From positions 88,736 to 152,735 of the forward strand of contig CASIAW010000007.1 of assembly GCA_949372875.1 (NCBI GenBank): a DNA stretch of 64,000 nt. The letters are read 5' to 3'. Below the pieces are notes generated by a model. That model had not been told where the DNA came from, did not search any database, and saw only the letters and a list, made by a program, of their open reading frames with translations. The position numbers were made by a program, and so were the translations under genes. Positions 45,804 to 54,135 of this stretch are shown one piece after another. The DNA comes from Candidatus Poseidoniaceae archaeon (GTDB taxonomy: Archaea; Thermoplasmatota; Poseidoniia; Poseidoniales; Poseidoniaceae). How positions within the stretch are numbered: the first letter of the stretch is position 1; each line of letters begins with the position of its first letter.

Positions 45804-48800
45804 CCAAAGGCGATGAATCACTTCAACTGGAACCCTCTGATTTTTCACCATCTCAGAGCTTACCCGCTCGAATCATGCACAAAGTGATGGAGACTCCAAG
45901 CCAACTACGGCTTGCTGGGTTGAGTGCGTGGAGAGGTAAAGAACGCGGCCTCGCTGTGGTTGCGGGAGTATTTCTGGCATCTCTGGTCATTACGACCGTT
46001 CTCTCCTATGGTGTCGGTCTTTCACAACTGTTCTTTGAAGAATCACTGAAAAATGAACCGTTCGATGCCAAAATCGAATACGCTCGAACGCCTGTTGAAA
46101 ACGCCACAGGTTGGTCAAACAATACAACGACCATGCTCAATGTATGTGATGAACTGATGTCTGACTTCGGTGAATTCACTGATTGTACTCTCGTTCTCGG
46201 CCGTCAGGGAATCCACAGTGGCGGTCTATTCAACGAAGAGTTCATTGTTGCTCAACCCCTTGAAATGGTTGCAATTACCGATGATGCAAATCCATATTGG
46301 GGGAACGTGACGTTTGATTATCCCGAACTGGGCGATGCAGGTCCACCAATTTCCTCAATGCGCTCGGTCCGATTCTTAGGACCTGAGGCTTTTGATGGCG
46401 AGTTTGCCGAACGGCTGGGTCAGAACATCATCGCTGGAATGGGCGAATGGCCTACTCCTGAGAACATGAGCGCCCAGCGCGGTGTTATTCTTCCATCTAC
46501 AATTGCTTCACAAGCAAAAGCCAATGTTGGCGATGTCCTTGACTCCTTAGCGTTCCATTATGTTGTTGACGAATCGACCATCTTTGAAGGAACAGTAACC
46601 AATGAAAACTGCGATGGGGAAGTCACCCCTGAAGAAAATGGATATGTCTATTGTCGAATGGCAATGGTGACGACGAACTTGACCGTTGTTGGAATCTATG
46701 ACCCTTGGGATTTCGGCAATCCTACTCTTGGCCCAAATCCAATTTTTACGACTTGGGAAGTTCTTGAAGAAACCCAGCGTGCTGCGTTGATGGATAACGA
46801 CCACATGTATCTGGGAGTTACAGTCGACAAGGGGCAGTTACCTACAACCTCGACCGCAGATGCTGCTGAATGGCTTGAAAACCTCGGCACTCAAGTTCAA
46901 GATGGAAATTATACCGATGAAGGAGTGGAACTTTACTATACTGACATTATCAGTGGTACCATTACTTTCCTCAACATTTTCCTTGGCTTGATTCAAATTT
47001 TCGATTACATCATCATGATACCAATTGTCATACTTTCGATTGCAGTCTTGATTTATGGGTTGGTACTTTCTCTTGAACAGCGAAGAAGAGAAGTCAGTAT
47101 ACATCGGGTCATCGGTGCTGATTCTTCCAGTCTGCAAAGTATGGTGTTACTGGAATTATTTGTCATGTCTTCTGTTGCCTGGCTCGCTGGCTATTTACTC
47201 GCTTTATTTGCGGTTCCTATTGTTCTTTCAGCCGTAGGATTTATGGAATTTAGAACTGGAGACTTTGATGTAAATCCTACCTTGAGTATCGGCTCGACAA
47301 TTTTTACCGCTGTCACTACTCTCGGTCTTGCACTCCTCTTTGGACGAAGTCGAGCTCGTGACTTCATCAATCTTGAAATCGAAGAAGGCGTTCGTAAAAC
47401 GACAACAAAGGCAGAACCAAAACGCTGGCTTCATTGGCTCGCTTTCTTGTTTGGAATGCTTGCAGTAGGAGATACATGGCTCGAGATGAACGGTAGTGAA
47501 GATGGCATCGTCTCAAACTTCTTCCTCGAAGGTTTGCTCGGCATCATTGGACCATTCGCTCTTTGGATTGGTGGTGCTTTGCTGCTCGGAAGAATTGGAG
47601 CAAAAGGACCTCAAATCATGCAACTTATCTTCGGGCGAACTCCGTTGCTGAACGATGTCAAGCGTGGCTTGAAAGGTTCTGGTTCTGCAGAATCCGTCAA
47701 TCGACTTGCCGTGATTATGCTTCTCACACTCTCAATTGTCACCCTCGCGGCAGTTCAAGGATACACTGGCACACTGGTCGACGAGAAGACCGTGGATGCA
47801 ACAGTCGGTTCTGACCTGCAAATTACGCTCGAACAAGGTTACACTGAAGCACAATTACTCGATCTCTTGACAAACTTCACCGATGCTGAGGTTTCTTCTG
47901 TTGCTACAACGGTGCCGAGTTTAATTCTTGCAGACTCATCGGGAGGCGATAAATTGCAAACATGGGTTTTACTCGACAACAATGAAGACGTGCTGCGATG
48001 GAGCGAGCAATCTATTCCAGGAACGGATGTCGACGCTGCCATGACTGCGTATCGTAACGGAGGTTTCTCTGCTGGCGAAGACGCTGCGTACTCATTGGAC
48101 ATTGCGGGTTCGGGTCGAGGTTCGGAAAACAGACTGGATGATGTCCTGCTCAAGCCAACGGATTCAAAGAGCGAAAACATCTCCTTTACTTGGGAAGAAC
48201 TCTCGTTCAACTTTACCTCTGGAGGAACTGAACAGCCTGACCCGAATGCATTGTTCATTGCCTATTCATCCCTTATGGAGGGAGACTGGTCGGGATTGAA
48301 CCTTTCAGGCCAAGACTTGAGCGGCCGTGACTTCGGACCTGTGGACTTCACAGGAACAGACCTTTCTAACGCAAACCTTGCTGGAGCAAACCTTGCCCAA
48401 GCATTGTTCTTTGATACCAACTTGGAAGGTGCTGACCTGTCTGGTGCAAACCTCCAAGATGCTGTTTTTGTCAACTTCATGGGTGGTACGCTTGAAGGTG
48501 CAAACCTGATTGGCGCAGACCTCACCGGAGCATTTGGTATCGCCGATTTGTCAACAACCAATCTCGGAAACGCAACATGCCCTGACGAAACATCGGCTGA
48601 AGACACAAATTGTTCATCCGGCTTTTCACAGACCCCACCTGAACTCGCCGCTCCATTGTTCTTTGAAGATACGACCGTTCAAATCGTCATCACCCAGTAT
48701 CTAAGCAACATGTATTACATGGGTACGCACGAATACATTCCTGGTGTGAATCCTGCAACCATTTTCTCTTCACTCATCATTGGTGAATCGTCATGGGAAT

Positions 48801-49423
48801 CCTTTGTTGGAAGCGACGCAGTTGCAAACCACTCCTCAACCATTTGGATTGTTGACGTAGCAGGCGTCAGTGGAGATTCGCTTGAAGCTCTCGCTTCGAC
48901 CTTGTCGGCTGATTTCAGAGTCTCGAGTGTTCTTGATTGGTCAAGTTCACACAAAGAGGTCGAGCGAAACGGTGGACTCATCTTCGGAACCCCAGGTTTG
49001 CTCTCGCTTCAATTCGTTGTCGCAAGCGTAGCAGCAGTTGCATCGAGTTTCGTTTTCCTCTCTTTGGTTCTCAGCCAACGACAGAAAGAATTGGCAGTTC
49101 TCCAAGCAATAGGCGCATCTCCAAACCAAATTATCCGTTTGGTCCTGTTCGAAATTCTTTCGATTGTTATGGTTTCGATGGCTCTTGGAATCGGTCTAGG
49201 AATAGGTGTAGCACTTTCATTTAACGGATTCTTCGATATCTTTGGATTCATCTTCCAAATCTTTGGCGGCTCATCCACGACGATAGAGCGAACACTCGTC
49301 TATCCATGGACGCAACTTCTCTTGGTGTCCTTGTCCGTATTTTCTGCAGTTGTCATCGCTTTGCTCGTCACCACACGGCGTGCATTGAAATCAGATCTAG
49401 CCAGTGTGTTGAAGGGGGAGTGA
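45800..49423 (+). CDS. FtsX/MacB-like ABC permease with extracellular pentapeptide-repeat domain
   Basis: The 1207-residue protein has an N-terminal TM (about 50-75), an external domain, then an FtsX core (about 385-535) with the cytosolic motif LSLEQRRREVSIHRVIGADSS. Two to three further TMs and a second periplasm-like external domain (about 640-985) follow. A second FtsX core (about 1045-1205) has SQRQKELAVLQAIGASPNQI. The second external domain contains about 18 pentapeptide repeats at residues 829-927 (pattern A-[DN]-L-x-x, as in LSNANLAGANLAQA, LEGADLSGANLQDA). Two FtsX halves in one chain mean a single polypeptide could form the whole membrane part. The likely role is mechanotransmission or lipid/peptide export; substrate unknown. 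Confidence 0.88.
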   Translation: MTKGDESLQLEPSDFSPSQSLPARIMHKVMETPSQLRLAGLSAWRGKERGLAVVAGVFLASLVITTVLSYGVGLSQLFFEESLKNEPFDAKIEYARTPVENATGWSNNTTTMLNVCDELMSDFGEFTDCTLVLGRQGIHSGGLFNEEFIVAQPLEMVAITDDANPYWGNVTFDYPELGDAGPPISSMRSVRFLGPEAFDGEFAERLGQNIIAGMGEWPTPENMSAQRGVILPSTIASQAKANVGDVLDSLAFHYVVDESTIFEGTVTNENCDGEVTPEENGYVYCRMAMVTTNLTVVGIYDPWDFGNPTLGPNPIFTTWEVLEETQRAALMDNDHMYLGVTVDKGQLPTTSTADAAEWLENLGTQVQDGNYTDEGVELYYTDIISGTITFLNIFLGLIQIFDYIIMIPIVILSIAVLIYGLVLSLEQRRREVSIHRVIGADSSSLQSMVLLELFVMSSVAWLAGYLLALFAVPIVLSAVGFMEFRTGDFDVNPTLSIGSTIFTAVTTLGLALLFGRSRARDFINLEIEEGVRKTTTKAEPKRWLHWLAFLFGMLAVGDTWLEMNGSEDGIVSNFFLEGLLGIIGPFALWIGGALLLGRIGAKGPQIMQLIFGRTPLLNDVKRGLKGSGSAESVNRLAVIMLLTLSIVTLAAVQGYTGTLVDEKTVDATVGSDLQITLEQGYTEAQLLDLLTNFTDAEVSSVATTVPSLILADSSGGDKLQTWVLLDNNEDVLRWSEQSIPGTDVDAAMTAYRNGGFSAGEDAAYSLDIAGSGRGSENRLDDVLLKPTDSKSENISFTWEELSFNFTSGGTEQPDPNALFIAYSSLMEGDWSGLNLSGQDLSGRDFGPVDFTGTDLSNANLAGANLAQALFFDTNLEGADLSGANLQDAVFVNFMGGTLEGANLIGADLTGAFGIADLSTTNLGNATCPDETSAEDTNCSSGFSQTPPELAAPLFFEDTTVQIVITQYLSNMYYMGTHEYIPGVNPATIFSSLIIGESSWESFVGSDAVANHSSTIWIVDVAGVSGDSLEALASTLSADFRVSSVLDWSSSHKEVERNGGLIFGTPGLLSLQFVVASVAAVASSFVFLSLVLSQRQKELAVLQAIGASPNQIIRLVLFEILSIVMVSMALGIGLGIGVALSFNGFFDIFGFIFQIFGGSSTTIERTLVYPWTQLLLVSLSVFSAVVIALLVTTRRALKSDLASVLKGE

Positions 49424-49426
49424 AGG

Positions 49427-50407
49427 ATGAAAGAAAGTATTTTGAAAACCGATGGACTCTATCACGTCTATGAATCAAAAGCTGAAGACGGGAACGTTGT
49501 CGCATTGAGAGGGCTTCACCTCGATATGAAAGAAGGCGAGGCAATCGCTGTAGTCGGACCTTCTGGTTCAGGTAAATCGACCTTAATGAAGTGCCTTGGA
49601 GGGCTCATGAAAGCCAGCGCAGGCTCGGTTTCATTAGCTGGAAAAAACATGACCCGACTCACCGGACAAGAACTGGTCGAATTGCGACAAAAGACGGTGT
49701 CCTTCATCTTCCAAGAAGGAAACCTCCTACCAAACCTGAACGCTCGTGACAACGTAGCTCAACCATTACGACATCAAGGAGTATCGTCTCGAAAAGCACT
49801 GAAACTTGCTGACGCTATGCTCGACCGACTGGGAATGGTTCACCGAGCACATGCTTTACCAATGATGCTCAGTGGTGGAGAACAGCAACGTGTTGCAATT
49901 GCCAGAGCACTGATTACAAATCCTCGACTGATTTTAGCGGATGAGCCAACAGGTGCTCTTGACCCCGTCACGAGCCGTGAGGTTTTGGCACTGTTCAAAG
50001 ACTTACACGAAAATGATGGCGTTTCGTTCTTGATTGTCACACACTCCAAAGAAGTTGCAGCATTTGCGAACCGTTCTCTTGAATTAAGAGATGGACGGTT
50101 TGTTGCAGAGCATGGCGAAAACATCGATGTTGAAAACCTCGGTCAAGACCGTGAACTCATCATCGATGAAACGGGTACAGTCACTCTACCTCCTGATTTG
50201 TTGGTTCGAATCGGTGGTGCAGGCCGCTATACGGTTGGAAATGCAGACAGCGGTTATCTCTCGCTTCAAGGTGAGGCCGTGGAAGCCATGGGTAAGATGG
50301 AGTTGGCAGCAATTTGTCCAGCATGCAAACATGATTACCAAGACAGTGATGACCAAGAGTGCCCATCATGTGGTTCAAGTCGACCGATGGTTGAGGTCAA
50401 AGCATGA
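49427..50407 (+). CDS. Second ABC ATPase of the system, with C-terminal zinc ribbon
   Basis: The 326-residue protein has Walker [22 protein letters not shown], signature [15 protein letters not shown], Walker B ILADEPTGALD and the switch His in IVTHSKE. About 90 extra residues follow the ATPase core, containing a small beta-rich part (ELIIDETGTVTLPPDLLVRI) and a zinc ribbon with CPACKHDY and CPSCGSS. It starts three bases after the permease stop, with GGGGGAGTGAAGG upstream. The two distinct ATPases around one permease suggest a heterodimeric motor. The ribbon may sense or recruit a partner; that is inference. Confidence 0.93.
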   Translation: MKESILKTDGLYHVYESKAEDGNVVALRGLHLDMKEGEAIAVVGPSGSGKSTLMKCLGGLMKASAGSVSLAGKNMTRLTGQELVELRQKTVSFIFQEGNLLPNLNARDNVAQPLRHQGVSSRKALKLADAMLDRLGMVHRAHALPMMLSGGEQQRVAIARALITNPRLILADEPTGALDPVTSREVLALFKDLHENDGVSFLIVTHSKEVAAFANRSLELRDGRFVAEHGENIDVENLGQDRELIIDETGTVTLPPDLLVRIGGAGRYTVGNADSGYLSLQGEAVEAMGKMELAAICPACKHDYQDSDDQECPSCGSSRPMVEVKA

Positions 50408-50694
50408 AGCAAGCAGTATCACTTGTCGGCTATCTCGAAGGTTTTTCATTTCTCATCTTGATGGGATTTGCTATGCCAATGAAGTATGTTGCGGGCGATC
50501 CAAGTTGGGTAAGTCTCGTCGGCGCTTTGCATGGTTTCCTCTTCTTAACCTACCTTGGATTATTATTCCTTGGAGTCGGAAAACATTGGAGTTTCACCGC
50601 TCTAGTTCACGGGTTTATTGCCGCGGTTGTACCTGCGGGGCCGTTCCTGTTTGAAGGCATGCTCATCTCAGGCGAATACGACCTTGAACAGTAA
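50404..50694 (+). CDS. DUF3817-family small membrane protein
   Basis: The 96-residue protein has three hydrophobic segments with GYLEGFSFLILMGFAMPMKY and GALHGFLFLTYLGLLFLG, the characteristic pattern of DUF3817 (LEGxSxLxLxGxAMPxKY). Its start overlaps the stop of the second ATPase (ATGA), so it belongs to the ABC operon. The family has no assigned function. Confidence 0.85.
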   Translation: MKQAVSLVGYLEGFSFLILMGFAMPMKYVAGDPSWVSLVGALHGFLFLTYLGLLFLGVGKHWSFTALVHGFIAAVVPAGPFLFEGMLISGEYDLEQ

Positions 50695-50695
50695 C

Positions 50696-51013
50696 TCAAG
50701 CCTTCAGATACTTTGTGACTCCGTAAGGGGACTGAATATGTGTTGAATCCATTCCGACCCATTTTTGTCTCACTTCCTGAACAGCAACGTGCCCAATAAA
50801 TTCTTTCCGTCCTTCGAGTTCTGACAAAATCCATTGTTCAACGGTGTATGCTTCACGCACCTCATTTTCTGCAACACAAAGAACAAGATCTACATGTTCT
50901 ATTCTCTTCGCAGAGAGTCGCCAGGATTTTTTAGTTGCATTATACAATTCTTCTGCAGTCATGCCCCTTCGCCATGACTGATTAATTTTCAATACCAATA
51001 TCTCTTTGTTCAT
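50696..51013 (-). CDS. Small protein of an uncharacterised family (GMTAEELYNAT type)
   Basis: The 105-residue soluble protein reads INQSWRRGMTAEELYNATKK followed by SWRLSAKRIEHVDLVLCVAE and VREAYTVEQW, then RKEFIGHVA and a basic C-terminus. This layout recalls a small widespread bacterial and viral hypothetical family in which a GMSAEELYEATRG-like segment precedes an AVYxGIVREVY strand. I know no function for it. ATG 51013 has GAGGTGATATT upstream, and it is in an operon behind the cupin gene (nine-base gap). It is convergent with the ABC operon, one base from DUF3817. Confidence 0.55.
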   Translation of the reverse strand: MNKEILVLKINQSWRRGMTAEELYNATKKSWRLSAKRIEHVDLVLCVAENEVREAYTVEQWILSELEGRKEFIGHVAVQEVRQKWVGMDSTHIQSPYGVTKYLKA

Positions 51014-51022
51014 AATATCACC

Positions 51023-51385
51023 TCAAGCGGATTTGACGCCTTCAGGCCACAGAACCAGAATCAATGTCTTTCCACGTGTCTTTGGCGTATGTGTTGTCTC
51101 TCGATTCATCCAAACCAAAGAGCCAGCAGGATAGGTTCCATCTTCATCCCATACTTCGCCTTCGAGTACGATGTAGGCTTCTCCGCCAGGATGACTGTGT
51201 GGCATGAATGCATCCACAGTTACTTCTGAGTCTGCTTCATAGAGAACAAGTGAACACGCATCTTCCCGGTAAAGTCGCCCAAGGCGAACGCCAGTACCGA
51301 AATCCTTCCAACGTACATTCTCTTCAAGCCAGGCTTTGTCGATGTTAAATCCGAGCCAATCTGCCATGTTGTGGGTGAAGGTCAT
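51023..51385 (-). CDS. Cupin-domain protein, ChrR-like
   Basis: This 120-residue single cupin has HSHPGGEAYIVLEGEVWDEDG as the metal-binding motif 1 (split: HSHPGGEAYIV / LEGEVWDEDG) and YPAGSLVWMNRETTHTPKT as motif 2, with the second-motif His in THTP. The W-x-DFG-x-GVRLGRLY lead-in and DE-x-G-x-YPAGS stretch resemble the cupin part of ChrR anti-sigma factors. ATG 51385 has GGAGATAC upstream. Enzymatic or sensory function cannot be decided. It is divergent from the winged-helix gene. Confidence 0.8.
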   Translation of the reverse strand: MTFTHNMADWLGFNIDKAWLEENVRWKDFGTGVRLGRLYREDACSLVLYEADSEVTVDAFMPHSHPGGEAYIVLEGEVWDEDGTYPAGSLVWMNRETTHTPKTRGKTLILVLWPEGVKSA

Positions 51386-51485
51386 GTATCTCCGAAGTGG
51401 CTTCACCACATGAGCACTTCGGATTGTGAATTCACACTTCAAAAGACTCCAATCGTTTTTTTATGAGGTTGGTTTACCTGCAATA

Positions 51486-51830
51486 ATGGAGAAGAGGAGG
51501 CGAGACCTTTCAGTCACCTTGTATCGTATTCTTTTGTATCTGTCACGCATGCGTGAAAGAGAAAACAGCACCCGTCGTTTGATGCGTATCGAAAGGGCCG
51601 TGAGTGTTGACCGGAAAGAATTGCGTTTACATTTGGAAAGATTGACAGAATCTGGTCACGTTTCGATGAATTATATCGAAGCAAGAGGACGCGGGGGTCA
51701 TCCAGTTATCGTTTATGACATCACGGAAAATGGCAAAAAACTCCGTTCTGATATTGGACGGTGGATCGACCTATGTGTTAGAATGGGGTATTATCCGGAA
51801 GAATTCTTCTATCTTCCCTCTGACGATTGA
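51486..51830 (+). CDS. Winged-helix transcriptional regulator
   Basis: The 114-residue protein is a compact winged helix: RRDLSVTLYRILLYLSRMRE, a second helix RLMRIERAVSVDRKELRLHL with a recognition-helix pattern (DRKELRLHLERLTESGHVSM), and a wing YIEARGRGGHPVIVYDITENG, followed by a C-terminal helix likely used for dimerisation. It sits directly upstream of a perfect 14-bp palindrome and the four-gene cassette, so it is the obvious candidate regulator of both itself and that cassette. ATG 51486 chosen; no ribosome binding site is evident. Confidence 0.78.
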   Translation: MEKRRRDLSVTLYRILLYLSRMRERENSTRRLMRIERAVSVDRKELRLHLERLTESGHVSMNYIEARGRGGHPVIVYDITENGKKLRSDIGRWIDLCVRMGYYPEEFFYLPSDD

Positions 51831-51841
51831 TTGCGGGTATT

Positions 51842-51855
51842 TTATACCGGTATAA
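51842..51855. promoter_or_regulatory. Perfect 14-bp palindromic operator candidate TTATACCGGTATAA
   Basis: TTATACCGGTATAA is its own reverse complement. It lies 12 bases after the winged-helix gene and 42 bases before the first cassette gene. Its TTTTATACC half is TATA-like, so a bound dimer would block or position the promoter. This is a directly visible element; the pairing with the adjacent regulator is inference. Confidence 0.65.
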
Positions 51856-51897
51856 TTTACCTCGTCTGGTTAAGTAGGTCAGCACTATCGCTAAAAC

Positions 51898-52176
51898 ATG
51901 TCTGGCAAGAAAGCGGTGGATAAGGTCTCAAAAGGCCTCACTTCACTTATTGACGAGTTTTCGTCCGCAGTAAAAGAAATGGTAAATGCTGGTGAAGCAA
52001 CAGTTGTAGAACTTGCAGTTGGCTCAAGTCGAGTCATAAAAGCTGCAATAAACGCAACTGGAGAAGTGACAAAGATCACAGTGGAAACTGCGAGTAACGT
52101 CATAGGAACTGTTTCGGAAGGTGTAGTGAAGACCGTTAGCTCGAAAGCCAGACAACAAAAAAATGAAGAGGAATAA
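51898..52176 (+). CDS. Small amphipathic helical protein (cassette gene 1)
   Basis: The 92-residue protein has no Cys, Pro or Trp and is predicted to be almost entirely amphipathic helix (GLTSLIDEFSSAVKEMVNAG, AVGSSRVIKAAINATGEVTK, TVETASNVIGTVSEGVVKTV), with Lys/Glu ends. The pattern resembles phasin- or apolipoprotein-like surface-coating helices, but no family is recognised. Its stop is followed two bases later by the next gene's start. Confidence 0.65.
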   Translation: MSGKKAVDKVSKGLTSLIDEFSSAVKEMVNAGEATVVELAVGSSRVIKAAINATGEVTKITVETASNVIGTVSEGVVKTVSSKARQQKNEEE

Positions 52177-52178
52177 AT

Positions 52179-52352
52179 ATGATATACAGAATGATGATGA
52201 CAACAGCAGTAGTTGGATTAGCAGGTGTTGCAGTAGGAATGATGGACAGTACGTTCAAGCATTATTACAAGAAATACGCAGACTTTGAAGATTTGACAAA
52301 CACAGGAATACAAGAAGTAACCTTTGTCGGCGAAGTTGAGGTGGTTGAATGA
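52179..52352 (+). CDS. 57-residue single-TM protein (cassette gene 2)
   Basis: Too short to stand out alone, the frame MIYRMMMTTAVVGLAGVAVG encodes a Gly/Ala/Val helix, followed by a polar part HYYKKYADFEDL and an acidic C-terminus (GEVEVVE). It starts two bases after the preceding stop (GAGGAATAA before the start) and overlaps the next start by four bases (ATGA), which supports real coding. Function unknown. Confidence 0.6.
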   Translation: MIYRMMMTTAVVGLAGVAVGMMDSTFKHYYKKYADFEDLTNTGIQEVTFVGEVEVVE

Positions 52353-52528
52353 TTCCACAGTTGATCGCAGGAATTGGTTTGGTCACAATTACATTTGAAC
52401 TCGTGTCAGGCGCTGCTGCTGCAGGAACTGGATATGGATTAGGACGTAAGTATGGACGCAAACTATGTACTGCATTGGATAAAGTTGAATCAACAGTAGT
52501 TACGTCGATTGACAAGTTTAGAAACTAA
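52349..52528 (+). CDS. 59-residue Gly-rich membrane protein (cassette gene 3)
   Basis: The frame from ATG 52349 encodes a hydrophobic helix with small residues (IAGIGLVTITFELVSGAAAA), a glycine-zipper-like GTGYGLGRKYGRKL segment and an amphipathic C-terminal helix (ALDKVESTVVTSIDKF). The four-base overlap with gene 2 argues for translation coupling. No family recognised. Confidence 0.6.
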   Translation: MIPQLIAGIGLVTITFELVSGAAAAGTGYGLGRKYGRKLCTALDKVESTVVTSIDKFRN

Positions 52529-52553
52529 ACGTTGAAGGATTGCAGGAGTATGG

Positions 52554-53366
52554 ATGGTTGTGGTTCAACCTCTTCAGTTACCGGAGTTCCCTCCTGAGGG
52601 GCCTTGGGCAGCATATGTTCTGATTGTGATTTGGTTGCCGCTGTTGCTAAGAATATTATTTCTATTCTTTCCATTTCGAAAAGCCGTTTACCGATTATTA
52701 CCACATTCAAAGTGGGCTTTGACTCAATTACGAGATCTACCGATCAAAGGGATAGGATTACTTGCATTTAATGAGACAATTGCCTTTGTAATACCGCCCT
52801 TAGTTGTCTTTGGGATTCGATATTTCACAGATCCTATAGGCTGGCAAAGTTGGAGTGATGTCTCGAATACTGGACTGGCAATATTAGCGCTAGGTTTTCT
52901 TTTCTGGATCGCTCTTGACTTCCTGCGTATTGCTCGAGTTCGAAGAATGATGAAAGCGATTGAAAAGCGCGATATTGACAAAATGAAAAAACTAGCAGAT
53001 GCTGGGCTGAAAACACGTAAATGGCTTAGAAAATTTGCAAGAAAAGATAAAAAGGACATCTCTACTGCTGAAAAAGGTGAAGAAATAGCCAAAAGTTCAG
53101 CAAAGAAATGGGGAACCAGGATTCTACTTACCAGGAAACTATCACCTCTAAGTCTCGTAGCAAGTGTGGCTGCAAGTGCCTCAATAGAATTAGCTCGTGC
53201 GGGAGCCGGAAAATTGACTGATGCTGTTGACGGTCGATTGCAAAAAGAGTTCGACAACATCGCGAAAACGAATACGAAAACCCTACTGCTACTTTTAACT
53301 CGCGATTTGTTGATGGGGGTTCTTCCAATTTTATTCTTAGCATACTTACCCGTGCTTCTCGGATGA
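52554..53366 (+). CDS. Multi-TM membrane protein (cassette gene 4), unknown function
   Basis: The 270-residue protein has TM segments at about 19-42, 65-90, 105-125 and 245-268. Between them lies a long basic cytosolic helical region (about 125-215, RIARVRRMMKAIEKRDIDKM, KKLADAGLKTRKWLRKFARK) and a small Ala/Ser-rich helix (VASVAASASIELARAGAGKL). ATG 52554 is seven bases after AGGAG. It closes a transcription unit of four genes of which none matches a family I know. Confidence 0.65.
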   Translation: MVVVQPLQLPEFPPEGPWAAYVLIVIWLPLLLRILFLFFPFRKAVYRLLPHSKWALTQLRDLPIKGIGLLAFNETIAFVIPPLVVFGIRYFTDPIGWQSWSDVSNTGLAILALGFLFWIALDFLRIARVRRMMKAIEKRDIDKMKKLADAGLKTRKWLRKFARKDKKDISTAEKGEEIAKSSAKKWGTRILLTRKLSPLSLVASVAASASIELARAGAGKLTDAVDGRLQKEFDNIAKTNTKTLLLLLTRDLLMGVLPILFLAYLPVLLG

Positions 53367-53421
53367 TTTCTCCGCCATGTCTATGGAGAAGCGGCACTAC
53401 CGTTGATACAGAGGGAACATC

Positions 53422-54126
53422 ATGTCGTTGCTTATTCTCATGCGCCATGGACAATCGGTGTGGAATGCTGCGAATTTGTTTACCGGCTGGGTCAATGTTC
53501 CTCTGACACCGAAAGGAATTGAAGAAGCGATTGAAGGTGGCCGCAAAATTGCTCACATTAACATCGATGAAGTTCATACTTCTACGCTCATCCGAGCACA
53601 AATGACGGCAATGCTTGCACTGAGTGAACACTCAACAGACAAAACTCCGGTTGTTCAAACTCCTCAAATGGTTGAACTCACATCTGAATCAGGTGAGACT
53701 TCAACGGTCGACTGGTCAAAAAGCAACGGTCCATCAGAACATATTCTTCCCGTTTACATGGCTTCAGAACTGAATGAACGCATGTATGGCGACCTACAAG
53801 GCTTGAATAAGCAAGAAACTCGAATTAAATTTGGAGATGAACAAGTGAAGGTATGGCGGCGCTCCTATGATGTTCCACCCCCAAATGGGGAAAGTTTGGA
53901 ATTGACTGCGAAGCGAACACTGCCATACTTTTCTTCCGCTATTCTCCCACAACTGGATAATGGAAAGAATATTTTTGTTGCAGCACACGGTAATTCATTG
54001 CGGAGTGTCATCATGGATATTGAAGGTCTTTCTCAAGAAGAAGTTCTTGGTTTGGAAGTTCCTACTGGAACCCCAATTGTGTACGAGCGTATCGAAGGTA
54101 ACTGGAAACGTCTCGACAATTTTTGA
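53422..54126 (+). CDS. gpmA: 2,3-bisphosphoglycerate-dependent phosphoglycerate mutase
   Basis: The 234-residue protein has the phospho-His at residue 9 in LMRHGQSVWN, FTGWVNVPLTPKG, the ELNERMYGDLQGLNK segment with the acid Glu, and the second His in VAAHGNSLRS. It interconverts 3- and 2-phosphoglycerate. The dPGM form is typical of bacteria and eukaryotes, while most archaea use cofactor-independent enzymes, so lateral origin is plausible. A DUF1499 gene follows nine bases downstream. Confidence 0.93.
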   Translation: MSLLILMRHGQSVWNAANLFTGWVNVPLTPKGIEEAIEGGRKIAHINIDEVHTSTLIRAQMTAMLALSEHSTDKTPVVQTPQMVELTSESGETSTVDWSKSNGPSEHILPVYMASELNERMYGDLQGLNKQETRIKFGDEQVKVWRRSYDVPPPNGESLELTAKRTLPYFSSAILPQLDNGKNIFVAAHGNSLRSVIMDIEGLSQEEVLGLEVPTGTPIVYERIEGNWKRLDNF

Positions 54127-54135
54127 GGATTTAGG

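Noticed and set aside
52724-53260. 178-residue minus-strand frame
   Set aside because: Antisense to the 270-residue cassette membrane protein, which has a good ribosome binding site and TM pattern.
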